Shown here one piece after another: positions 26,029 to 32,288 of a stretch of 32,288 bases of DNA. A program made the translations under genes and the position numbers. Within the stretch, counting starts at the first letter, position 1; every line of letters starts with the position of its first letter. The DNA is taken from the NCBI GenBank assembly GCA_903970305.1, contig CAJCID010000005.1:1-32288 (forward strand), written 5' to 3'. The notes below the pieces were generated by a model. The model had not been told where the DNA came from. It made no database searches and saw only the letters and a program-made list of their open reading frames with translations. Source of the stretch: Rhodospirillales bacterium. Its GTDB lineage: Bacteria > Pseudomonadota > Gammaproteobacteria > Burkholderiales > Burkholderiaceae_D.

Positions 26029-26292
26029 TGCTACTCCTCGCTGGGGTTTCGGGTCGTCACCCCGCACCGGGCGGCGGGGTGGGCGCGCGGATTTTCGGCG
26101 CTGGAATGACGAGAAGGGTTGGGCAGGTGCCTGCTGACCAACCCTATCGATTTCGGGTCAGCGGGCCGCCCGTGCCGGCTGTGCGACGCACGCAGGCTAA
26201 ATCGGAGCCCGCGCTGCGGCGCGTACTCAATTGGGGGAGATGGGAGATGGGCGACATCATGCATTGAAGGTAGCACGCGCTGCGCGTGACGG
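26029..26292. other. aspS 5' region with inverted repeats
   Basis: The 264 bases between the DUF502 stop and the aspS start hold no gene. Two clear inverted repeats are present: CACCCCGC/GCGGGGTG (26058-26065 with 26074-26081, 8-base loop), only 29 bases from the aspS ATG, and a longer one at 26115-26145. A smaller one, CACGC/GCGTG, lies at 26274-26288. No convincing promoter was found by eye, though aspS presumably has one here. Confidence 0.6.
26115..26145 (-). terminator. Candidate terminator of fmdB-DUF502, or aspS leader hairpin
   Basis: AGGGTTGG (26115-26122) pairs with CCAACCCT (26138-26145), and GCAG/CTGC pair inside. On the minus strand it is followed by TCTCGTCATT, which is only moderately U-rich. 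It stands 148 bases behind the DUF502 stop and 87 bases ahead of aspS, so either termination or a role in the aspS leader is possible. Confidence 0.4.
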
Positions 26293-26937
26293 TCAATTTG
26301 GGGACTCTGCCGCCGACAGCGCCGGGGAAGCCGCTGTCGTGTTTTTTCCATTGGGTGTCACGACCCCCATGGACACGACAAATTTAAGGGCATCGTCGAC
26401 TGAGATGTCGAGATCGATGATCTGCTCGATCGGCAAGATAAGAATATAGCCCGAGGTCGGGTTCGGCGCGGTCGGTACGTAGACCGTCTGCAGATCGCCG
26501 CCCAGCGGTCGTTTCAGCGCAGCGCCCGGGTCTCCCACCACGAAGGCCACCGACCAGGCACCGTCTCGAGGGAACTCCACCAGGACCGCCTTTCGAAACG
26601 CCTGGCCTGAAGGCGAGAAGAGCGTGTCGGAGACCTGCTTGACGCTGGTATAGATGGAACTGACGACCGGGATGCGTCGCAAGAGCGCCTCCCACCAGAG
26701 AACGAGTCGGCGGCCTATAAAATTGTGGGCGAGCACGCCGACACCCAGCACGATCGCCAAGGTCAGGATCACGCCGGTTCCCGGAATCGAGAAGGGAAAT
26801 TCGCTGCGCACCGAAGGGGGCAGGAGCCGCAGTGTCTGATCCATCGTCGAGACGATCAGATTCAGGACCCAGACAGTGATGCCCAGCGGGACGAGGATCA
26901 GAAGACCCGTGACAAAGTATTTTTTGAGATTCGGCAC
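26293..26937 (-). CDS. DUF502 family inner-membrane protein
   Basis: Membrane protein of 214 residues with two hydrophobic helices: LLILVPLGITVWVLNLIV (about 12-29) and GVILTLAIVLGVGVLAHNFIG (about 55-75). The family core follows (IPVVSSIYTSVKQVSDTL, VEFPRDGAWSVAFVVGD, VYVPTAPNPTSGY). The start is GTG at 26937; the sequence from there, PNLKKYFVTGLL, is the usual DUF502 beginning. The gene is 15 bases after fmdB and, as in many betaproteobacteria, upstream of aspS. Molecular function is unknown for the family. The C-terminus is a short Ala/Ser-rich tail. Confidence 0.9.
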   Translation of the reverse strand: MPNLKKYFVTGLLILVPLGITVWVLNLIVSTMDQTLRLLPPSVRSEFPFSIPGTGVILTLAIVLGVGVLAHNFIGRRLVLWWEALLRRIPVVSSIYTSVKQVSDTLFSPSGQAFRKAVLVEFPRDGAWSVAFVVGDPGAALKRPLGGDLQTVYVPTAPNPTSGYILILPIEQIIDLDISVDDALKFVVSMGVVTPNGKNTTAASPALSAAESPN

Positions 26938-26952
26938 GACGGGGGCGAAGCC

Positions 26953-27324
26953 TCAGGAGGCAGGGCTGCTGGGATTAGGGGTCGGGGTCGGTGCCGCATC
27001 GCTCTTGGCCGCCGTTCCGGTCGTGCCCGCGGACTCGCTGGAGCCACCGCCTTTGCCCTCGCTCTTGGTCTCGCCAGCCGCGGGCGAGGCTGCCGTAGGC
27101 GCAGCGGGGTCGGCCGCCGCCCCTGCCTTCGCAGGTGCAGGAGGATTACGAAAATCCGTCGCGTACCATCCCGAGCCCTTCAACTGGAAGCCGGCAGCAG
27201 TCACCTGCTTCTGAAAGGTCTCGGCATGACAGGACGGACACTGGGTGAGGATCGGGTCCGAGAGTTTTTGCAACACATCCTTCTCGAATCCACAGCTTGC
27301 GCAGCGATATGCATAGATGGGCAA
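26953..27324 (-). CDS. FmdB-family zinc ribbon protein
   Basis: Small protein of 123 residues with an N-terminal FmdB zinc ribbon: PIYAYRCASCGFEKDVLQKL followed by CPSCHAETFQKQVTAAGF and LKGSGWYATDF. Four Cys (CASC, CPSC) form the metal site. The rest (from about residue 65) is a low-complexity Ala/Pro/Gly/Ser/Thr tail, probably disordered. The start is TTG at 27324: the family begins MPIYxYRC, the TTG stands exactly at that Met, and GGAG lies 9 bases upstream. A longer frame to 27378 lacks family resemblance. Biochemical role of the family is poorly known; some act as regulators. Confidence 0.88.
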   Translation of the reverse strand: MPIYAYRCASCGFEKDVLQKLSDPILTQCPSCHAETFQKQVTAAGFQLKGSGWYATDFRNPPAPAKAGAAADPAAPTAASPAAGETKSEGKGGGSSESAGTTGTAAKSDAAPTPTPNPSSPAS

Positions 27325-27386
27325 GATTGTTCTCCGCAGAATCGAATCCGCCTTGAAGCCAAGACGGGGTAGTGACAAAGCCTTGA

Positions 27387-27392
27387 ATTATA
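27387..27392 (-). promoter_or_regulatory. Candidate -10 box of fmdB
   Basis: A perfect TATAAT on the minus strand lies 62 bases upstream of the fmdB TTG start in an otherwise GC-rich gap. The matching -35 region is poor (TTCGGC about 17 bases upstream). Confidence 0.45.
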
Positions 27393-27794
27393 AACGATTT
27401 CGATGCAGCGCCGAAAGTAGTGGTGGCGGGGCCCGCGCGGCGCCGGGCTCGGCTGGGTAGACACAGAGGGTTTCCGGTACACTGAATTTCGTGCAGTGCA
27501 TCATAGCGGTCCGGGCGACTCAGCTTGGGAGTCGTTCGCAGCAGCTTGCTCACCGAGCGGCCTGAGCATGCCGCGCCGGTGCCAAGGCAGGCCTGGCCCC
27601 TCCCCTTGGCCGATGGTGCTACGCCGTGGACAAGGTGAGGCTATCGAAGCAAGGCCATCGATGGACTGTCACAAAAGGATCCGTACGCCGCGCGCAAGGT
27701 AGAACGTCTTGGGCTCGGATCGAGCCGCCGCAGTCCGCTTTTGCGTTCCCGTCGTCGGTCCACACTGAAAACGAAAAGAAAGGTACCAGACACG
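27393..27794. other. Hairpin-rich intergenic region between fmdB and patatin genes
   Basis: Roughly 400 bases between divergent genes, with no convincing protein gene. Three perfect inverted repeats follow each other: CGACTC/GAGTCG (27516-27521, 27529-27534), TGCTCA/TGAGCA (27547-27552, 27563-27568, with CCG/CGG inside) and GCCAAGG/CCTTGGC (27581-27587, 27604-27610). This could be a small RNA or the leader of the patatin operon. A TTG-started 68-codon frame runs through it but resembles nothing known. No tRNA features were found. Confidence 0.45.
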
Positions 27795-28925
27795 ATGGCA
27801 ACAAGAAAGAAGTCCAGCCCCATCCCGACCCACGCGAAGACCGCCCTCGTTCTCCAAGGCGGCGGGGCACTCGGGGCCTACCAAGCAGGTGTCTACGAAG
27901 AACTGTTCAGCACACCCTATCAGCCCAACTGGGTCGCCGGGGTCTCCATCGGCGCGATCAACTCCGCGATCATCGTTGGCAATCCCCCCGAGCGACGTAT
28001 CGAGCGCCTGCGAGACTTCTGGCATCTGGTCTCTTCCGGGGTGAGTTATCCTGCGCCCACCGGAGAAGAGACGCGCGCTGCCTTTAACCGGGGCTCGGCC
28101 ATGTACGCGGCAACCGTGGGGGTCCCTGGCTTCTACAAGCCCCGCACACCGCCGGCCTTCATGGATCTTTCCGGTGGCAGTGCCGCCCTGAGCGTCTATG
28201 ACACGACGCCCCTGCGCGAGACTCTCTTACGGCTCGTCGATTTCGACCTGATCAATTCGAAGCGGGTGCGCCTGTCGGTCGGGGCCGTAAATGTCACGAC
28301 CGGGAACTCGATCTATTTTGATAATTTCGAGCGCGAGATCGGGCCCGAGCATGTGATGGCCAGCGGCGCGCTCCCGCCCGCATTTGCGCCGGTCATGATC
28401 GATGGTCAAGCCTACTGGGATGGGGGCATCGTATCGAACACACCACTGCAGTATGTGCTCGACAACCGGGACGGCGAGGGATTGCTGGTCCTGCAGGTGG
28501 ACCTGTTCTCCGCTCGAGGAGGAATGCCCACGGATCTTGGCACGGTGCTCTCCAGGCAGAAGGACATACAGTATTCCAGTCGCACTCGCTATAACACGGA
28601 CATGGCCGCTAAGGTTCAAAACACACGTCAGGCCGCGCGCGATCTACTCCTGGCTCTGCCGGAGCGGATCCAGAAGGAATCAGGCATCCAGGAACTGCAG
28701 AAACTGCTGAATACCTCACCCGTCGATATTGTTCATTTGATTTTCCGCCAAAAGCCCTACGAGCACGAATCGCGGGACTACGAGTTTTCCCGAGCTTCGG
28801 TACTCGAACACTGGCAGGCCGGCATGCGCGACATGGCCGACACGATCAAGCATCCCGACTGGCTGCGCCGCGCAGGCCTCGATGACGGCGTGGCCACCTA
28901 CGATCTCACCAGACCTCACAGCTAA
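27795..28925 (+). CDS. Patatin-like phospholipase/hydrolase (DUF3734 type)
   Basis: Serine hydrolase of 376 residues. The oxyanion-hole motif is QGGGALGAYQAGVYEE (21-36), the nucleophile Ser51 lies in GVSIGAIN, and the catalytic Asp in YWDGGIVSNTPL. The C-terminal third is of the type annotated DUF3734. The ATG at 27795 is used because the conserved part starts soon after; an in-frame TTG at 27741 is possible. It stands 18 bases ahead of the acetoacetate decarboxylase gene, and with bdhA forms a three-gene set known in betaproteobacteria that make polyhydroxybutyrate. A role as polyester or lipid hydrolase supplying hydroxybutyrate is inference. Confidence 0.9.
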   Translation: MATRKKSSPIPTHAKTALVLQGGGALGAYQAGVYEELFSTPYQPNWVAGVSIGAINSAIIVGNPPERRIERLRDFWHLVSSGVSYPAPTGEETRAAFNRGSAMYAATVGVPGFYKPRTPPAFMDLSGGSAALSVYDTTPLRETLLRLVDFDLINSKRVRLSVGAVNVTTGNSIYFDNFEREIGPEHVMASGALPPAFAPVMIDGQAYWDGGIVSNTPLQYVLDNRDGEGLLVLQVDLFSARGGMPTDLGTVLSRQKDIQYSSRTRYNTDMAAKVQNTRQAARDLLLALPERIQKESGIQELQKLLNTSPVDIVHLIFRQKPYEHESRDYEFSRASVLEHWQAGMRDMADTIKHPDWLRRAGLDDGVATYDLTRPHS

Positions 28926-28943
28926 CCCTCTCCTGGAGCCAAC

Positions 28944-29693
28944 ATGAAAATAGACGAAGTTCTCAGTACCGCATTTGCGATGCCGCTGACGAGCCCGGCG
29001 TTTCCTCCAGGGCCCTATCGATTCGTGAACCGCGAGTTCATGGTGATCACCTATCGCACCGACCTCGACGCGCTGCGTGCGGTCGTCCCGGAGCCTTTGC
29101 AGATCACCGATCCGCTGGTCAAATACGAGTTCATCCGGATGCCCGATTCGACCGGATTTGGCGACTACACCGAGTCCGGGCAGGTCATCCCAGTGACCTT
29201 CGAGGGGGTGCACGGCGGCTATGTGCACTCCATGTACCTCAATGACCACCCGCCAATTGCCGGGGGCCGGGAATTGTGGGGATTTCCGAAGAAGCTCGCA
29301 TCGCCCGTCTTCGATGTCGAGACCGACACGCTCGTGGGAACCTTGGACTACGGCAAGGTACGTATCGCCAAGGCCACCATGGGCTTTAAACACCGTAGCG
29401 TCGACGCAGCGGGGATTCTCGCGGCCTTGAGCACTCCGAACTACCTTTTGAAGATCATCCCGCACGTCGACGGCTCGCCGCGTATCTGCGAGCTGGTGCG
29501 CTATTTCACGACGAACGTGACCGTGAAAGGTGCCTGGGCGGGTCCAGCATCGCTCGAGTTGCACCCCCATGCCCTCGCCCCGGTAGCCGACCTGCCGGTG
29601 CTCAAGATCGAATCGGCCCTGCATTTCATCGCCGACCTGACGCTTGATCTGGGAACCGTCGTGTATGACTATCTTTCACCCACAAAGAGGTAA
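28944..29693 (+). CDS. adc: Acetoacetate decarboxylase
   Basis: Enzyme of 249 residues turning acetoacetate into acetone and CO2. The Schiff-base lysine lies in [12 protein letters not shown] (Lys116 and Lys117), aligned with Lys115/Lys116 of the clostridial enzyme. Other family parts are [14 protein letters not shown] at 27-40 and [18 protein letters not shown]. Length is typical. The ATG has GGAG 5 bases upstream. It lies 18 bases after the patatin gene and 4 bases before bdhA, so the three are one transcription unit. Sharing acetoacetate with BdhA suggests a ketone-body branch point. Confidence 0.93.
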   Translation: MKIDEVLSTAFAMPLTSPAFPPGPYRFVNREFMVITYRTDLDALRAVVPEPLQITDPLVKYEFIRMPDSTGFGDYTESGQVIPVTFEGVHGGYVHSMYLNDHPPIAGGRELWGFPKKLASPVFDVETDTLVGTLDYGKVRIAKATMGFKHRSVDAAGILAALSTPNYLLKIIPHVDGSPRICELVRYFTTNVTVKGAWAGPASLELHPHALAPVADLPVLKIESALHFIADLTLDLGTVVYDYLSPTKR

Positions 29694-29697
29694 TCCT

Positions 29698-30480
29698 ATG
29701 CAGCTTCAAGACAAAGTCGCCTTCGTCACCGGATCAGCCAGTGGCATCGGCAAGGAAATCGCATTGGTGTATGCGCGCGAAGGCGCGAAAATAGCCATCG
29801 CCGACCTGAACAAGGAGGCGGCGGACGCCGCTGCCGCGGAAATCAATGCCGCAGGTGGCAAGGCCATCGGCGTTGCGGTGGACGTCACCAACGAGGCACA
29901 GGTCGATGCCGCAGTTGAGACGACCGTCTCGGCCCTGGGCAGCGTCGACATCCTGGTCAGCAATGCCGGCATCCAGATCGTGCATCCGATTGAGGAGTTC
30001 AGCTTTGCCGAGTGGAAGAAGATGCTCGCCATCCACCTCGATGGGGCGTTTCTCACCACGCGCGCCTGCATGAGGCACATGATTTCGAGTAAGCGTGGTG
30101 GCAGCATCATCTACATGGGCTCGGTCCACTCCAAAGAGGCCTCGGTGCTCAAGGCGCCGTACGTCACCGCCAAACATGGACTGATCGGCCTGGCCAAGAC
30201 CGTCGCGAAGGAGGGGGCCAAGAACAACATCCGTGCCAACGTGATCTGTCCAGGATTCGTCCGGACCCCTCTTGTTGAGAAGCAGATTCCCGAGCAAGCC
30301 AAGTCGCTCGGTATCAGCGAGGCCGACGTGATCAAGAACGTGATGCTGAAAGAAACGGTCGACGGCGAGTTCACCACCACCGACGACGTTGCCCAGATCG
30401 CCCTGCTCTTCGCCGCATTTCCGACCAATGCACTCACCGGCCAGTCCCTGGTCGTCAGCCATGGTTGGTTCATGCAGTAA
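29698..30480 (+). CDS. bdhA: 3-Hydroxybutyrate dehydrogenase
   Basis: Short-chain dehydrogenase of 260 residues interconverting D-3-hydroxybutyrate and acetoacetate with NAD. The cofactor loop TGSASGIG is at 11-18, SNAG at 88-91, and the catalytic residues Ser142, Tyr155 and Lys159 lie in [21 protein letters not shown] read in parts ([13 protein letters not shown]). VKETVDGEF-like and [10 protein letters not shown] ends are typical of BdhA, the latter as VSHGWFMQ. The start at ATG 29698 has GAGG upstream and follows adc after four bases. It completes the patatin-adc-bdhA operon for polyhydroxybutyrate or ketone-body turnover. Confidence 0.92.
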   Translation: MQLQDKVAFVTGSASGIGKEIALVYAREGAKIAIADLNKEAADAAAAEINAAGGKAIGVAVDVTNEAQVDAAVETTVSALGSVDILVSNAGIQIVHPIEEFSFAEWKKMLAIHLDGAFLTTRACMRHMISSKRGGSIIYMGSVHSKEASVLKAPYVTAKHGLIGLAKTVAKEGAKNNIRANVICPGFVRTPLVEKQIPEQAKSLGISEADVIKNVMLKETVDGEFTTTDDVAQIALLFAAFPTNALTGQSLVVSHGWFMQ

Positions 30481-30490
30481 GCCCGGATCA

Positions 30491-30518
30491 AGCTGCGGGC
30501 GCAGATGCACCCGCAGCT
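30491..30518 (+). terminator. Candidate terminator hairpin after bdhA
   Basis: AGCTGCGGG (30491-30499) pairs perfectly with CCCGCAGCT (30510-30518) across a 10-base loop, starting 10 bases after the bdhA stop. There is no U-tract, so termination would be weak or need Rho. Confidence 0.45.
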
Positions 30519-30720
30519 CAAGTCCATCTTCATCCGGCAGAGCCCGCGCGCCCCGACCGGCGCGCTGATCGGATCAACCTTCCCTCTCACAAGAGCGTCA
30601 AGGATCGGTCAGTCGAAGGTCAAGACTCGCCCACCGCCTAGCCCTAGGCTTCTCCTCAAGCCGTCGCGCGCGTTCGCCGCGCGAACGTGCCTTGGCCCCG
30701 TGGATCGACCGCGGGAATGA

Positions 30721-30780
30721 GGATGCGCCTGGCACAGCCAAGCTCAAAGAGAACCGCCTGAGGCGACTCCCGGCGCATCC
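30721..30780 (+). ncRNA. Candidate structured 5' leader of the autotransporter-like gene
   Basis: GGATGCGCC (30721-30729) pairs perfectly with GGCGCATCC (30772-30780). Inside are two small hairpins, TGGC-ACA-GCCA (30730-30740) and CGCC-TGA-GGCG (30755-30765), joined by a 14-base A-rich linker. The whole has the shape of a three-way junction and ends 16 bases before the Shine-Dalgarno GGAG of the next gene. It fits no riboswitch class I can recall. Confidence 0.4.
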
Positions 30781-30807
30781 CGTGATCCCTATCACTGGAG
30801 AAGCGCT

Positions 30808-32288
30808 TTGAACGCCCATCGAACCCTGTGCGAGTCCTTGCGAGGAAATACTCGGAGCCGAACGCTCAACCGTCCCTGTATCCGTTCGTGCACTAAGCCA
30901 CTTTCACTCGGGCTCGTGCTCGTGCTCGGGGCGCTAGGCCTGGCAGCGGCCCACGCCGATCCCCTGTGGACCGGTAGCGCCGATACGAACTTCAGCAACC
31001 CCGCGAATTGGATCCAAGGCATTCCCGGCGCAGGCACTGTAGTCCAGTTCGGCGCGAGCAATGTGACCCAGTTGAGCATCTCCAGCCCGTCGGCGGCCGT
31101 CCAGGGCATCGTCTTCGGTGCCCAGGCACCCGCCTATTCGCTCAGCTTGCAAAGCAACGGGGCTCCCGCGCAATCCTTGACGATCGGGGCCGCAGGGATT
31201 GTGAACCAGTCGGCCGCGCTCCAGACCTTCGTCGCAGGCACCCTCAATTCGGCAATCGTTCTGACCGGCGCGGGTGCTCAGATCGTGGGCAATGTAGCGA
31301 TCAACAATGTGGGTCTTCTGGCGAACACCACCTTCAATTCCGGCGCCAGCGCCGGGAGTGCCGCGATTCAGAATCAAGCAGGAGGTACGAGCGTATTCAA
31401 CGCGGCGAGTGCCGGAAGTGCCCGCATCACTGTCGGAGCCGCCTCAGGCCTGTCCTTCTTGGCGGGTTCAACGGGCGCAAGTTCGCAGATCACCAATCTG
31501 ACAGGGGGCACGACAAGCTTTAACGATAGCTCGGGTGCGGGTAGTGCTACCTTGACGAATCAGGGCAGCTTGGTCTTCGCGGGCACGTCTTCTGCAGGTC
31601 TTTCCCAGATCTCCAATAGCGCCACATTGCTGTTTGGCAATCAGGCCACGGCTGGTGCATCCCGCATCTCCAATGCCGCCCAAGGGGTGCTCCAGTTCAC
31701 CGACCAGAGCCAAGGCGGCCAGGCGGTGATTGCGAACTTGCCGGGGGGCTCGATTCTCTTCACGGGCAGTGCAGGCGCGCCCGCCGCACGCATCACCAAC
31801 TCTGCAGGAGCGAGCGTTGACGTGTCCGGTTCGGCCGTCGGCACGGTGTCAATCGGCTCACTTTCGGGCGCGGGGCTCATTCTGCTCGGACCGACCAGTC
31901 TGACGTTAGGAGCGGCCAATCTGAACGACACCATTTCTGGTGTCATTTCGGGAACCTCGGGCCAGCTGGTAAAGGTGGGCAGCGCAAACCTGGTTCTGAC
32001 TGGAGCCAACACTTACGGGGGTACGACCTCGGTGACAGGCGGCGGACTCGAAATCGACGGCAGTATTGCAGGGGATCTCGGGATTGCCAGTGGAGCACAG
32101 GCAAGCGGCACCGGACTGGTCGGGGGCACCCTAACCGTCGGGACAGGGGGTACGGTTCGTTCTGCCGTACCAGGCGCCGGCCTGAACGTCAAAGGCAGCG
32201 TGTTGTTCGAGCCGCAGTCCACCTTCGCTACAACCATCACTGCGGCGGGCGCGGCCGGAAGTCTCTCGAGCACAGGTTCGCTCCGACT
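30808..32288 (+). CDS. Autotransporter-like repeat protein, N-terminal part
   Basis: Large secreted or surface protein, cut by the right edge after about 493 residues. The start is TTG at 30808, with GGAG 7 bases upstream; no ATG lies in frame. A long signal peptide of about 50 residues has a basic n-region, the core LGLVLVLGALGLAAA and a cleavage site AHA-D. The mature part begins PLWTGSADTNFSNPANW, common in beta-helical passenger proteins. Residues 172-351 are 19-21-residue repeats. Around residues 385-418 KVGSANLVLTGANTYGGTT and the following glycine-rich strand match the autotransporter-associated beta-strand repeat. Composition is rich in Gly, Ala, Ser and Thr with few charges. The beta-barrel or other anchor, if any, is outside the window. 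Confidence 0.8.
   Translation, partial: MNAHRTLCESLRGNTRSRTLNRPCIRSCTKPLSLGLVLVLGALGLAAAHADPLWTGSADTNFSNPANWIQGIPGAGTVVQFGASNVTQLSISSPSAAVQGIVFGAQAPAYSLSLQSNGAPAQSLTIGAAGIVNQSAALQTFVAGTLNSAIVLTGAGAQIVGNVAINNVGLLANTTFNSGASAGSAAIQNQAGGTSVFNAASAGSARITVGAASGLSFLAGSTGASSQITNLTGGTTSFNDSSGAGSATLTNQGSLVFAGTSSAGLSQISNSATLLFGNQATAGASRISNAAQGVLQFTDQSQGGQAVIANLPGGSILFTGSAGAPAARITNSAGASVDVSGSAVGTVSIGSLSGAGLILLGPTSLTLGAANLNDTISGVISGTSGQLVKVGSANLVLTGANTYGGTTSVTGGGLEIDGSIAGDLGIASGAQASGTGLVGGTLTVGTGGTVRSAVPGAGLNVKGSVLFEPQSTFATTITAAGAAGSLSSTGSLR
31321..31860 (+). repeat. About nine tandem 20-residue beta-solenoid repeats
   Basis: In the translated protein, units of 19-21 residues follow the loose pattern GGxxxFxxxSAGSAxIxN. 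The hydrophobic anchor (mostly Phe) falls at residues 176, 197, 217, 238, 257, 276, 297, 318 and about 338. DNA copies have drifted: the period is near 60 bases but the bases are not conserved. One unit per coil of a beta-solenoid is the likely meaning. Confidence 0.7.

Larger units (their letters stand above)
30481..30807. other. Intergenic region between bdhA and the autotransporter-like gene
   Basis: 327 bases without a gene. From left to right it holds a stem-loop just after bdhA (30491-30518), an interrupted palindrome CCTAG/CTAGG (30637-30648), a stem-loop CGTTCG/CGAACG (30671-30687), and the multibranched structure at 30721-30780. No clear promoter was seen. Confidence 0.6.

Noticed and set aside
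27541-27610. Resemblance of GCCAAGGCAG to part of the 4.5S (SRP) RNA
   Set aside because: Only ten bases match; the conserved GGTCAGG and GGAAGCAGCC elements of the apical loop are absent.
27496-27702. A 68-codon TTG-started frame in the fmdB-patatin gap
   Set aside because: It has no good ribosome-binding site or family resemblance and it runs through three inverted repeats, which better fits untranslated sequence.
1-32288. CRISPR arrays, insertion sequences, tRNA or rRNA genes, integrase attachment sites
   Set aside because: No regularly spaced identical repeats, transposase-like proteins, tRNA TpsiC arms or rRNA signatures were seen on reading; a tRNAscan or IS search was not possible.

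Overview
The window is a dense, high-GC stretch of bacterial chromosome. It looks betaproteobacterial, Burkholderiales-like: the block fmdB - DUF502 - aspS - nudB - endonuclease/exonuclease/phosphatase, the gltIJKL transporter, an Atm1-type exporter and a patatin/adc/bdhA ketone-body operon are typical of that group. This placement rests on gene content and order as I recall them; no search was run. I see no insertion sequence, CRISPR array, tRNA or rRNA.

Layout. 1-3735 (minus): a complete glutamate/aspartate ABC importer (gltI, gltJ, gltK, gltL), followed by the start of a glycerate 2-kinase cut by the left edge. 3860-5722 (minus): an Atm1-type ABC exporter, divergent from a YciA-like acyl-CoA thioesterase (5887-6321, plus). 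6387-13281 (minus): a fatty-acid beta-oxidation operon in the order TetR regulator, acyl-CoA dehydrogenase, FadN-type dehydrogenase/hydratase, thiolase, isomerase-like crotonase. A promoter with a perfect -35 box lies in front of the regulator.

13410-20312 (minus): a tightly packed, partly overlapping run of ATP-dependent DNA ligase, ligase-associated DEXH helicase, a CoA-transferase, the ligase-associated endonuclease PdeM and Hsp15 (hslR). The matching ligase-associated exonuclease (21722-22810, minus) lies on the far side of a plus-strand CHASE3-GGDEF membrane protein whose GGDEF active site is degenerate. The repair cluster is therefore interrupted twice by unrelated genes. 22791-27324 (minus) is the housekeeping block EEP hydrolase, nudB, aspS, DUF502, fmdB, with a strong terminator behind aspS. 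The AspRS carries sequence marks of a non-discriminating enzyme.

27795-30480 (plus): patatin-like hydrolase, acetoacetate decarboxylase and 3-hydroxybutyrate dehydrogenase, probably one operon for polyhydroxybutyrate/ketone-body turnover. 30808-32288 (plus, cut by the right edge): the N-terminal half or less of a large secreted autotransporter-like protein. It starts at TTG, has a long signal peptide, about nine 20-residue repeats and one autotransporter-associated beta-strand repeat, and is preceded by a multibranched RNA-like inverted-repeat structure.

No clear new defence or mobile system is present. The least ordinary items are the interrupted ligase cluster with a palindrome at its promoter, the degenerate GGDEF protein, the structured leader of the repeat protein, and a hairpin-rich gap at 27516-27610.
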